A stretch of 64,000 nt of DNA from Saccharina japonica (Eukaryota; Sar; Phaeophyceae; Laminariales; Laminariaceae), in NCBI GenBank assembly GCA_008828725.1, contig MEHQ01000685.1, positions 81,058-145,057 of the forward strand, written 5' to 3'. Both the position numbers and the translations under genes were made by a program. The notes beneath the pieces are model-generated. The model was not told the origin of the DNA. It worked only from the letters and a program-made list of their open reading frames with translations, and searched no databases. Shown here one piece after another: positions 55,441-64,000 of the stretch. Each line of letters opens with the position of its first letter. Within the stretch, counting starts at the first letter, position 1.

Positions 55441-56860
55441 TCCCTCCCGCGTTCCGCCCGGCGATCGCTGCTGCCGTACTCGTCCCCGGCGTTCGGCGTT
55501 TCAAGGAGGTGGACATTAACGTCTTTCACGTGTGCAATGCCCACGCACACGAGGGCCTTCTACGCGAGACGGCCAAGCAGCAAGGCGTCAAGCTGACGGG
55601 CACCCTGGTCACTTGCAGTGGGTGCGTGCAGGCGAAGGGGAGGCGTGCGTCTGTACCCACGATGACTTCATCTCGGAAGGCACTTCCCCTGCAGCGCGTT
55701 TTCGTTGACCTTGCTGGCCCCAGGAACGTCGCGTCTGCCGGCGGAGCTCTGTACCTGATCCTGTTCAAGGATGACGCGACGCGCATGGGATGGTTGTACC
55801 CCCTCAGGAGCAAGAGCGCTGCCGACGTGGCCGAGGCAACCCGGAAGTTTCTGAGAGACGTCGGCGGACGCGTGGATTGCTTCCGGACGGATAACGGCGC
55901 CGAGTTCGTGAACGCCCTTTTCGCGAGCCTGTGCCTCGCGGAAAAAATCCGCCATGAGCACACCGGGGTTGGCGGGCCGAAGCACAACGGCGTGGTGGAG
56001 CGCGGACTTGGCCTAATCCAGGAAGGCGGCATGGCCGCTTGCCTTGAGGCCCCCCGACTGTTTCCCGGGCAGCTCCCGGACCTCGACCGTTATTGGGTGG
56101 AAGCAGCCATCTACATGAACGACTGCATGAACACCACTGCGACCACGGCCAACGTCAACTGCAAGTCACCGCACGAGGCATTTTTTGGGACGCTTCCGCC
56201 GCCCAACACCCTCGCTTTCATGCAGCCCGGATTCCGCCACATCCCTCGCACCCACAAGTCGGAGCCCAAGGCCGAGCGGTGCTTTTACCTCAACAGGGGG
56301 AGGAACCACCCGCGGGACTGCGTCAAGGTGGTCACGGCGTGTGGCCGTACGAGCGACTCACGGGACGTCACTTGGGAGGTGGAGCGCCTGCCGATCATCG
56401 CGGCTGCACCGCAGGCGAGGACGGACACCGTGCCGGCACCGTGGGACGCCGACTTGCACGTCAGTTACTTGCCGCCGGAGCGGGCCCCCGTGTCACCGAT
56501 TATGCCGCCGGCGCCACCGGGGATGATGCCGCCGCCATCTCTGCCGGGGACCGAAAATCCCCGGGTCAACGAGGGCCTCCCGGACAACGTAGCTCTGCCG
56601 CCGGTGATGACGCCGGTGATGACGCCAGCGCCACCGATGGTGCCGCCGCCGCCGGGGGTGATGTCACCGTCACCTCCACCGGGGACCGAGAATCCCCAAG
56701 TCGAGGACGACGAGGGCCCCCCGGAAAACGAGCTTCTTCAACCGGGAAGGACGCGTGCGAGGACGAGGGCGTACCACCAGGCGACCACTGCGGCGCGGTC
56801 AGCTGACCACGCACTCTTCAACCAGCGCCCGCCCAACCAGCTCGCCCCTGCCCTGCCCAC
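55440..56860 (+). CDS. copia integrase
   Basis: Part of an uninterrupted frame (54813-56993). The GAG-pre-integrase zinc site uses HVCNAHAH (from 55527) and CSGC (55614-55625). The DDE core has VDLAGP (Asp 55707-55709), RTDNGAEF (Asp about 55890-55892) and NGVVERG (Glu 55998-56000). The C-terminal part includes PHEAFFGTLPP and a Pro-rich tail with PPP repeats leading to reverse transcriptase. The domain itself looks intact, although no intact polyprotein would deliver it. Confidence 0.9.
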
Positions 56861-57782
56861 GTGTGATGCGAGCCAGCTTTCGGAGCCCGCCACGTACCAG
56901 GAGGCGATGCACTCGCCATACCAAGCCAGCTGGTCCCATGCAATGGATAAGGAGATGTTTGGACTCGAGGAGGCTGGGACTTTCGAGGACGCTTAGCAGC
57001 AAAAGGGAGGGAACGTGGTGTCGGCCAAGTGGGTATTCACGTGGAAGGCAGATGAGAACGGTAAGGTAGTGAAGGCGAAAGCGCGACTAGTAGCGAGAGG
57101 TTTTAGCCAGCGCCCGGGAGTTGATTTCAATGAGACTTTTGCCCCCACCCCAGCCGCGTCATGTGTCCGTTTGATGGCTGCGATAGCCTGCGAATTGCAG
57201 TTGGATTTATGTCATTTCGATGTACAACAGGCTTTTGTCCAGGCAGAACTGGAGGAAGTAGTCTTGATGCGCATGCCACAGGGGTGCGGGGCTCTGACCG
57301 GGAAAGTAGTACGCTTGAATCGCAGCCTATACGGCTTGAAACAGGCGTCACGAACTTGGCACAGACACCTGGTCATCCGTCTGAAGAGTCTTGGATTTGA
57401 ACAGTGCCTCGCCGATCATTGCGTTTTTCGATTACTCGAGGCGGGGTCTGTTTCCATCATTGCTGTGGTGCACGTTGACGACATTTTTGCGGTAGGCCGT
57501 AAGGAGAGGTGTGATCAATTCTGCGAGGACTTGAACCGCCTGGTCCCCATCAATAACCTTGGCGAGTTACGATGGTATGCCGGTTGCCACTATTCCCGAG
57601 ACAAGGTCGCGGGTTTATTGACGATTTCGCAGAAAGCTTTCGCGGAAAAGATGATCAAGCAATTTGGTGTGACCTCTGAGAAGAACACCCCACTTTCGCC
57701 TGATGTTTTTCTTGAGGATTTTGAAGAGGAAGAGCCCACCGGTGATTTGCCATACCGTGAACTGGTAGGTAGTTTACTATGA
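56861..57782 (+). pseudogene. copia reverse transcriptase with two stops
   Basis: Starts with ATYQEAMHSPYQASWSHAMD; a TAG (56994-56996) falls between TFEDA and QQKGGNVVSAKWVF. The rest reads ARLVARGFSQRPGVDFNETF, HFDVQQAFVQAELEE and LNRSLYGLKQASRTWHRHL. The catalytic box is VHVDDIF at 57468-57488, with His where YVDD is usual. A TGA at 57780-57782 replaces the Trp codon expected in LLWLSNQTRPDI. Restoring function is not implied. Confidence 0.9.
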
Positions 57783-58415
57783 CTTTCTAACCAGACGAGA
57801 CCCGATATCTCTAATGCCGTGAGGGCGGTTGCGAGATATATGCATGCGCCCAAACTCAAGCACTGGCTGGCCGCGAGGGGGATTTTGGAGTATCTGAAGC
57901 TGACCAGTAGCTACGGCATTACTTTCCAGAGGGGTAGTGGTTTAGAGTTGGTGGTCTACGCAGACGCAGCCTATGCCCCCAAGGCCACTAGGAGGCGGTC
58001 TGTATCAGGTGGAGCCGTAATGTGCGGGGGTGCGGCCATCCAATGGATTTCCAGGGCGCAAAAGAGCGTCACACTCTCCACGAGTGAAGCAGAATACGTT
58101 GCGATGGCAGAGGGCTTTAAGGAGGCTCTCTTCCTGCGGTCCGTATGGCGGTTTCTTTTGCCTGATTTTGGAGACCCGTGTATCCAGGTTTTTAAGGACA
58201 ACAAGGGCGCGATCCAGATAGGGGTCAACCCCGTGACCAACTCGAACTCGAAGCACATAGATGTCCGGCACCACTTCCTGCGAGAACTTGCTGAGCAGGG
58301 AGAATTTAAGATCACGCACGTGAAGTCGGAAAACCAACACGCTGACTTTTTGACGAAATCCCTCGCTAAGAACGCTTTTCGGTTTCACAGGAACTTCATC
58401 ATGAACATGGGCTGA
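57783..58415 (+). pseudogene. copia RNase H, separated by a stop
   Basis: The same frame as the reverse transcriptase continues after the TGA: SNQTRPDISNAVRAVARYMH, VYADAAYAPKATRRRSVSGG (first Asp), LSTSEAEYVAM (Glu), FKDNKGAIQI (Asp) and KHIDVRHHFLRE (His region), ending at a TGA at 58413. All expected catalytic residues are present. Confidence 0.9.
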
Positions 58416-58880
58416 TTTTTTACTCTTGTGTTTTTTTTGCATCGTCGGCAGGACTTATTTTCTGTTTTGTCTGCCTGAGCGCTGATTTATTTTCTGAGGA
58501 CTGATTTTTGACTTTTGTGTTTTTTGGCGTCGTCGGCAGGACTTATTTTTTGTTTTGCCTGCCTGAGAGATGATTTATTTCTGGATATTGATTTTTGATT
58601 TTTGTGTTATTGAAAGTCGGCAGGACTGAGTTTTTTCTTTTGTTTTCTTGAGAGTTGATTTATTTCTGAGATTTGATTTTGAGTTGATTTGTTTCTGAGA
58701 ATTGATTTTTCTTCTGAGAGTTGATATCTCTGAGAGTTGATTTTTCCGAGAGTTGATTATTTTCTGAGAGTTGATGTTTTTGAGAATTGATTTTTCTTCT
58801 GAGAGTTGATATTTATGAGAGTTGATTTTTCCGAGAGTTGATCATTTTTCTGAGAATTGAGTTTTCTGAGAACTGTTAGA
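58416..58880 (+). repeat. T/G-rich tandem repeats in the copia 3' leader
   Basis: Three units of about 80-100 bp with GTCGGCAGGACTTATTTT and GCCTGCCTGAGAG-type text (58416-58640), then many units of 20-30 bp around CTGAGAGTTGATTTTTC (58640-58875). They are non-coding and lie between the RNase H stop and the polypurine tract. Confidence 0.85.
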
Positions 58881-59077
58881 TGTTTAAGGTCCTGTTTTTG
58901 GATAATTATCCGGTGTGATATGGTTAAATACCCGCTTCTTGATCTAGCCGATGACCTCAACGAAGGGAAGGCTAGGTAGTTTTTGGTTTTTATTTGAGTA
59001 TGATATTCTTGTATTTTTCGGTGATCTTGACGTATCACCATGGTATCCTGAGGTATTATGTATCATCCCATTCACCA

Positions 59078-59095
59078 AGCAGAGAGCAGGGAGGC
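59078..59095 (+). promoter_or_regulatory. Polypurine tract of the copia element
   Basis: AGCAGAGAGCAGGGAGG immediately before the 3' LTR, one base from its TG. Expected plus-strand primer site. Confidence 0.7.
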
Positions 59096-59328
59096 TGTTC
59101 AGAGTGCTCACGTACTCGGTGTAGGGATATTTATGTAACGGTATTTGGGAGTTCCACAGAGGAAATATGCGTGTTTCTCTGTGGAACAATTGATGGTTTG
59201 GGCGATTCCCATCGCCTACTCTATGTTTCTCCCCCTTTCTCGTGTCTACGACGGTAATATATATACATCACGTGGAGCTTCTACTTCCTTCCCCGACCCA
59301 GAGTACCTCTCCAGGGGTCACTTGAACA
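59096..59328 (+). repeat. 3' LTR of the copia element
   Basis: 233 bp, differing from the 5' LTR at one base (GATTGCTC against GAGTGCTC near the start). Followed by GATAA. Confidence 0.95.
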
Positions 59329-59333
59329 GATAA

Positions 59334-59599
59334 TGTAGATCCGTGCCACGCGGCCAACATCGACCTCTGGCTGCGGTCATCCTGCTATCCCTCCACCATG
59401 TGCTCTCTCTATGCTGCTGTCTGCTCTTTGCTCTCCGCTGCTGCCTCTGGGGGCTCTCTCTCTCGAAAATGCGGCGCAATGCTGCCTTGATGGGTAAGCT
59501 TATTGGTCAGTGCAACGTAAAATTCACAGGATGCAACGTAGAATGGGACGTTTGGATTGGCCAATGCAACATAGAATCTGTCCCGGTGCGTTTTTAGTT
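59334..59599. other. Stretch with a short tandem repeat
   Basis: Two units of about 40 bp around ATTGG(T/C)CA(G/A)TGCAAC and GGATGCAACGTAGAATG lie at about 59500-59578. No gene. Confidence 0.4.
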
Positions 59600-59773
59600 C
59601 GCCATAATGGGGGGAAAAAATGTTTTCCTACGTAAACGCCTGACTATTGTTGACCTGTTTGAAGGCCTGTGATTGGTCGGGCCACATTTTCGGCGGTAGA
59701 GCCAGTTTCACGTCCTTGAACAAAAAACTGGCGATGTCACCCTCTTTCACTGTTCATGGCGGTCATTATGATA

Positions 59774-60729
59774 TAGCAACCCGGCTGGGCGAGAACCGGG
59801 TACCCGGTGGCGGGTACCCGGCCCGGCCGGGACCGGAAACGGACCGGTCCAAGTCTACGACCCGCGGGTATCTATCGTACCCGGGTACCCGGGGACCCGG
59901 TTCTACGATAATATTATACGGAGCCCCTCAAGACGTACGGAGCCCCTCAAAACTTGCTGCGCAGAGCGCACAGCGCACAGTGCACATGCTCGCAGCTCAC
60001 CGCTCACAGCTCACAGCACACCGAGAATACCCAACACACAACACACACGATACTCTTACCAGCCGCTGGCGGTCCTACTATACCATGAGCCAGGACATCG
60101 AACTAGCATCACAAGAGCCTCGTGTAGCTGGTGCACCGGAGGAAGCAGCTGCTGCCGTGCCAGCTACTGCCAAGCACCGCAGGGCAGACTCTCACGCTTT
60201 CTCTTCATCCCCCTCGGATGAATCTTCACCCGCGAGTGACGGCAGCAGTAGCAATAGTGACAAGGAAGAAGACGAGGACGAAGTGGAATAAGTGCCGCCG
60301 CCTAGCGCTGCTGTTGCGGCTGCTGTTGCTTCTCGCGCTGCTTCTCGCGACAACGATCATGTACGATAATGAATCAACATAACAGAAAACAAAACCCAGT
60401 CTAACCTTACGTTCTTTTAACGTTGCCACAAAGTAGAGCTATCCACCCCCCTTGCCTTCTGTTATTTGTCAAGATCCATCGTACGGTAAGAGAAAAAATC
60501 AGGTCTTGCTCTTCCACCTACCTCCTTACCACGTCGTTTGAGTACCTTTCCGCTTTCCGGCCGGTAAAAGCAAGCGGGGGGGGGTAAATACGGTATGATA
60601 CCCCGGGTACCCGGGTACCCGGGTACCCGGTTCCTCCGACCCGCCGGGTACCCGGTCCGGGCCAGTCTGAATCCCTCAAAACCGGGCCGGGTACCCGGTC
60701 CAGAATTCTGAGGCCGGGTTACAACTCTA
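59774..60729. mobile_element. hAT-like non-autonomous element
   Basis: 956 bp inserted in the mariner-like copy. Flanks TTATGATA and GTATGATA fit an 8-bp duplication with one change; the unbroken copy at 21270 has a single GTATGATA. The ends are TAGCAACCCGGC and, in reverse complement, TAGAGTTGTAACCCGGC, so the left end may lack five bases. Both subterminal regions are packed with CCGGGTACCCGG-type palindromes, likely binding sites. It contains one short acidic frame (60085-60291). Confidence 0.75.
60085..60291 (+). CDS. Short acidic frame in the hAT-like element
   Basis: 68 codons from ATG 60085 (MSQDIELASQEPRVAGAPEE) to an acidic, Ser-rich end. It could be the N-terminus of an internally deleted transposase, but no BED finger or hATC motif is present. 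No function is assigned. Confidence 0.25.
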   Translation: MSQDIELASQEPRVAGAPEEAAAAVPATAKHRRADSHAFSSSPSDESSPASDGSSSNSDKEEDEDEVE

Positions 60730-60821
60730 GTATGATACCAAATATGTGACATTGGAGTTGCTATTGCATGCGGTATTCGTGACTGACGAAAGTTCGGGTG
60801 ATATGCCTGAACCAGCTCGTA

Positions 60822-61201
60822 TATATATCCCACCGAGCATCAACCGATCGATAGACAACTAATAAAACACTTCCGGGACGTCGGACATTATAACACCACA
60901 TAATGCGACACAGCAGCATCAGCTGGGAAGCATGCAGCCCCAATGTATAGTCATGTATGAGATTTCGAAAGCCCTTCCTCACCCCAATCGGCCGTCCCCA
61001 CAACTATGGAGGGCGGAGCTGCTCTTCTAGTTTCCGATGGATACTGCTGTACTTACGTACCGTCTCGCACGCAGTGTATGCGTCCATCATAAGCTCGACA
61101 ACGCATTGCTCACATCTACCACAGAGCAACTTCGCCAGGACACGAAACAACTTCGCCAGTCGGAACACAATATTGGTTGAATTTTAACGTATACCATTCG
61201 T
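60822..61201. other. Stretch without identifiable gene
   Basis: No repeat family or domain recognised. Confidence 0.35.
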
Positions 61202-61486
61202 ATGGCACTGAGTAATTTTGTGTCTATTGGTCAAAGGCCGGCGCGGAGCATTCTGACCGAGAGGGTATCTACCGGGTATATACAGGAACGTAAGGTTTTT
61301 ACGCGTGAACGAGATGAACAGGAGGAGGTGTTTCCTGTGTCGGAGCTCCCGTGTGGCGTCAACTGGCGCATGATGCCCTCGGTCTTCGAATTTGGCTGTG
61401 TGCTGGTGGCTATGTTGTTTAGGGGATGGTTGTTGTGGTATCATACTACAGGCTATGGGCGAACTCTAGCCGGTGGTCAGGTGTAA
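61202..61486 (+). CDS. Hypothetical 94-residue protein
   Basis: ATG at 61202 to a TAA at 61484. Basic N-terminal half (MALSNFVSIGQRPARSILTE, RKVFTRERDEQEE) and one hydrophobic stretch near the C-terminus (VFEFGCVLVAMLFRGWLLW). The last codons overlap a possible 5' splice site CAG/GTGTAA. The family is unknown and it could equally be a chance frame. Confidence 0.3.
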   Translation: MALSNFVSIGQRPARSILTERVSTGYIQERKVFTRERDEQEEVFPVSELPCGVNWRMMPSVFEFGCVLVAMLFRGWLLWYHTTGYGRTLAGGQV

Positions 61487-62942
61487 TAGAGTTTGTTTAT
61501 TTTGTCGTTTCTCTCCCGTTTGTTGAATTGTGCGTTTTTCTGACGATTATATGTACGTAAATTGTTTTCGCTGTCATTTCTTATTTGCAGAATGTTTGAT
61601 ACTTAACTGTCGTGCGTGACTTGTGCTGTGTGTTGTTGCGCCGTTTCTGTAGACCCCTTCTGTTTCGGATGCAGAATTCCGATGCGGTAAGATGTCCGCG
61701 TGATAAATGTGAGAAACGACGCGGGAGAAATAATTCAATAATCAACAACAACGCCAGCTGCAGGTGTGCCGAAAATAATATACGTACACATGGACAGGGA
61801 AAAATGACATTCAACCAACGACGTTATCTAGTAGTGTGGCTACGTATTAATAGCGCATGGGCGGCGTGACGTCAACATGAGCAACATTCCGGGGACAGGG
61901 TATAATGGCCGGCAGCAGACAGCAGCAGCAGCAGTTAGTTAGGTGTGTGTGGGGGACTCTCGCGCCCATGTCCTCACACTTGGATTGGGCCCCAGTATAA
62001 CTACATGTTACATCTCCGACCACACGATCAGGCAGGGACCATCCCACTTCTCCAAGAATAGAGGCACTTCCCGTTTCCGGCGTCATATATTTTTTCGAGT
62101 GGTCTCCTTCAGCTTCCCACAGCCCATCTCGGGTGAGCCTCACATTCACGATATTTAGTTTTCGTCAACCCGTTTGCCGAAATATACGTTGTGTTTGGTA
62201 CTCGAATCGATTACTGCTGTACGGGGGGTGTTATGGCGGATTGTATACCTGGTATAAGCCAGTCTCCTTTCGAGGTATTGCGCGCTACTGCTTGCTTGCA
62301 GTGGGCCTGTCGCCATTTTCTTCGTTCGAGCTACGGAGGGAGGGGCATTTGCGATCTGTTTTTCCCTTCATTCCGATGTTGTACGGACGTAGTTGCCGTA
62401 TACCGCGTTCTATATAGCAGGGTCCTTGCTCGACGAGCTCTATACCCCACAAAATTATCTGCTACAAAAAATAGGTATCAGTCAGATCCGATACACAATG
62501 ACACATAGACATACTTACTTTTGTCTTTCTTAGGGATCCCCCATCCCTGGCCTCTCAGAGCTCCCACTTCGACACCGCCTCCTTTCTATTTTTACTTGAT
62601 TAATTGCCGGAGCTTGCCTCCCTGTCTTTGCTTCCTATCATTTTTTGTTCGCAAGAGCCTTTTTATTTCTCGGTTTTGGGTTCGTGAGAGCACGGCAGCG
62701 CGGGCGAGCCCGGCACCATCGCGGGTACGGGAGGGCGCTGGCGAGTAGAGGGGGGGATGGAAGGGGCGCGGTCGCCTCTTTCGTGGCTAGTCGTCGTGGT
62801 GTGTCTATCGAGACACGAGGGAAGCACGAAAGGGCCGTGTCTGCGTTGCTACTGGTGGTGCGAATCGACCATGTCCGAAATGATAAGAATCGTTTCTTTT
62901 TGTAAAATAATATTCAAGCGGTGCCTATATTTTTTACAACCA
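61487..62942. other. Stretch without confident gene
   Basis: Splice-acceptor-like T-rich tracts end at about 61589 and 61652, but no consistent exon chain can be built. A GC-rich patch lies at 62690-62870. Confidence 0.3.
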
Positions 62943-62958
62943 TATCGTATTCACAGCG

Positions 62959-63235
62959 AGATCTGGAGAGACAGCCAGGTGGTTTGAACACCATAATGCT
63001 CGAGCGGACGAACGAGGGCCACGGTGAGCACCGGGCTTCACACGAGGCGGGCCACGGGGCTCACTGGGGCAGAGGGGCAGTAGAGCTCGACCCGGACCGA
63101 ATCGATGACGAGGTGATCGCGGGGGAGCGGGTAGCATCGAGGGTGACAGAACGTGTGACAGTCGTTTTAACTTTTTTGTTTTTCGAGCGGCGCAATAACG
63201 ATATGCCATTTGGAGTATTTTTGTTTCGTGTGTGA
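62959..63235 (+). CDS. Possible terminal exon, charged protein
   Basis: The CAG at 62956-62958 after a moderate pyrimidine tract is followed by about 90 codons (RDLERQPGGLNTIMLERTNE, ELDPDRIDDEVIAGERVASR) to a TGA at 63233. His/Glu-rich in the middle, hydrophobic near the end. The upstream exon was not found. Weak candidate. Confidence 0.22.
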
Positions 63236-64000
63236 TTCGTGATTCGAGATGTGTACATGATTTGTTTTTTTTCCGACCGTTTTTTTTTTCGTTTTTGTTT
63301 CTCACTCCTGTCTGTCGCTTTGTTCTTTGTTCGAGTATATACGAGTACGACGAGTACGAGTACGTATACCCACTTTTACGTATGATACATGTACGTCTTT
63401 CTATCAGTTTAATTGTTTTTCGTACTTCACAACTTGACGACCGTGCTGTGATGTGCTTTCTCTTTCACAGAACAAGTACATACAAAGTAGGAATTATACT
63501 GCAGTAGTAATACTGCTGTTGTTGCTGTACTACCACACATGATTACGACAAAGGCACGAATGACACCCACCCACAGCACAGGCAGCGCAGCGCCGTGCTG
63601 TGACCGAGCCGTGTTGCTGTGCTTTCTCTTTCGAACATACAGCTTCGTTGTCCTGGAGCATGGAGCTTATGTGTGCATCCCGAGCATGTTTTGCATGCAT
63701 GTAAAGTCCGCCTTTTTTTCGCTGCACCATGAACCTCTTGGCATTTTCAAGTCGGTGATTGGACTACATCATGAGCTTCTTCTGCCCCTTTCCTTGCACG
63801 AGCGTAGCGGGCGGCGTCCGCCGCCCGCCGAGCGGAGCCCTTGTATGATATACATATTAAAAAAGTACTGGACCGTTTGGTCGCCCCGATTAACCCCTTT
63901 AGGACGACAGTCCTGTTAGGGGGGCATATTACTTGGAATTTGAGCCAAATACATGGTTACTGGAAGTCCGTGGGTGCACGCCGGGTATCCTCTGCTGACA
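63236..64000. other. Right-edge stretch: simple repeats and a partial duplicate
   Basis: CGAGTA-type simple repeats lie at about 63331-63370. The segment ACTGGAAGTCCGTGGGTGCA (63959-63978) matches 44121-44140 and may start another copy of that region. A GC hairpin (GGGCGGCGTCCGCCGCCC) lies near 63810. No gene is supported. Confidence 0.45.

Larger units (their letters stand above)
51505..59328 (+). mobile_element. Complete Ty1/copia LTR retrotransposon, coding region inactivated
   Basis: 7824 bp. Two 233-bp LTRs start TGTTCA and end TGAACA. They differ at one base (position 9) as far as I can read. Flanks AATAA (51500-51504) and GATAA (59329-59333) fit a 5-bp duplication with one change. Pol order protease, integrase, reverse transcriptase, RNase H is that of copia elements. 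The coding region needs at least three frame changes and three stop-codon readings to be continuous, so it cannot make Gag-Pol as it stands. Confidence 0.95.
59600..60819 (+). mobile_element. Mariner-like element copy c, split by a hAT-like element
   Basis: 59600-59773 matches 21100-21275 of the best copy (TTTTCCTACG, GGCCTGTGATTGGTCGGGCC, CACTGTTCATGGCGGTCA). 60730-60819 matches 21272-21361 and ends CCAGCTCG followed by TA. The left 490 bp of the element are missing. Confidence 0.8.

Noticed and set aside
51505..59328. Classifying the LTR element as Ty3/gypsy
   Set aside because: Integrase lies before reverse transcriptase and RNase H, which is the Ty1/copia order.
63878..63945. tRNA gene or SINE head near the right edge
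   Set aside because: Shares only the opening GTCGCCCCGAT with the SINE head; there is no clear box B or acceptor pairing.

Overview
This window is eukaryotic nuclear DNA that is poor in genes and dense in repeats. Evidence: a spliced gene with a GT-AG intron of about 880 bp, tRNA-headed SINEs with A tails, a non-LTR (LINE) retroelement, a complete Ty1/copia element with target duplications, several terminal-inverted-repeat (TIR) DNA elements, and no operons, ribosome-binding sites, rRNA or viable bacterial-type genes. The lineage cannot be proved from sequence alone. The long intron, the GDPHM / von Willebrand D-like secreted protein and the repeat mix would suit a stramenopile such as a brown alga (inference, weak). 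Single or paired Ns (13859, 28184-28185, 34807) and very long G runs mark a draft assembly.

Layout. 1-620: exon-like pieces of a gene cut by the left edge. 2655-5349: a minus-strand SINE, an old mariner-like element, a 44-base G run, and a TIR element with a second element nested inside it. 6492-16908: a 3 kb unit present three times. Two copies form a palindrome with arms of about 3.5 kb and a 368-bp spacer; the third is direct and abuts an N. 17153-19458: the best host gene, two exons on the minus strand, 474 codons seen. 20609-26381: a mariner-like element, SINEs and a TTA-flanked PIF/Harbinger-like element. 30600-32915: a GC-rich run of broken, unrecognised protein-coding frames including one P-loop. 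33950-34492: two small TIR elements side by side. 34808-39416: a decayed LINE and a truncated relative, both ending in poly(C) on their sense strand. 39950-42240: a GATCGGCCAACGATCG minisatellite split by a nested TIR element. 43147-44806: a two-fold segmental duplication. 45748-47460: a mariner-like element split by a 1.2 kb TIR element that holds a candidate two-exon small gene. 49988-51504: a fold-back element and a CGCG-rich TIR element with a telomere-like core. 51505-59328: the copia element. 59600-60819: a mariner-like element split by a hAT-like element. The remainder to 64000 has only weak gene candidates.

How it fits together. The recurring theme is nesting: at least five elements sit inside, or directly against, an earlier one, so relative ages can be read off. 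The copia element is the youngest by its LTRs (one difference in 233 bp), yet its gag-pol carries three nonsense codons and at least three frame changes. It was therefore probably mobilised in trans or copied by assembly or gene conversion, rather than by its own proteins.
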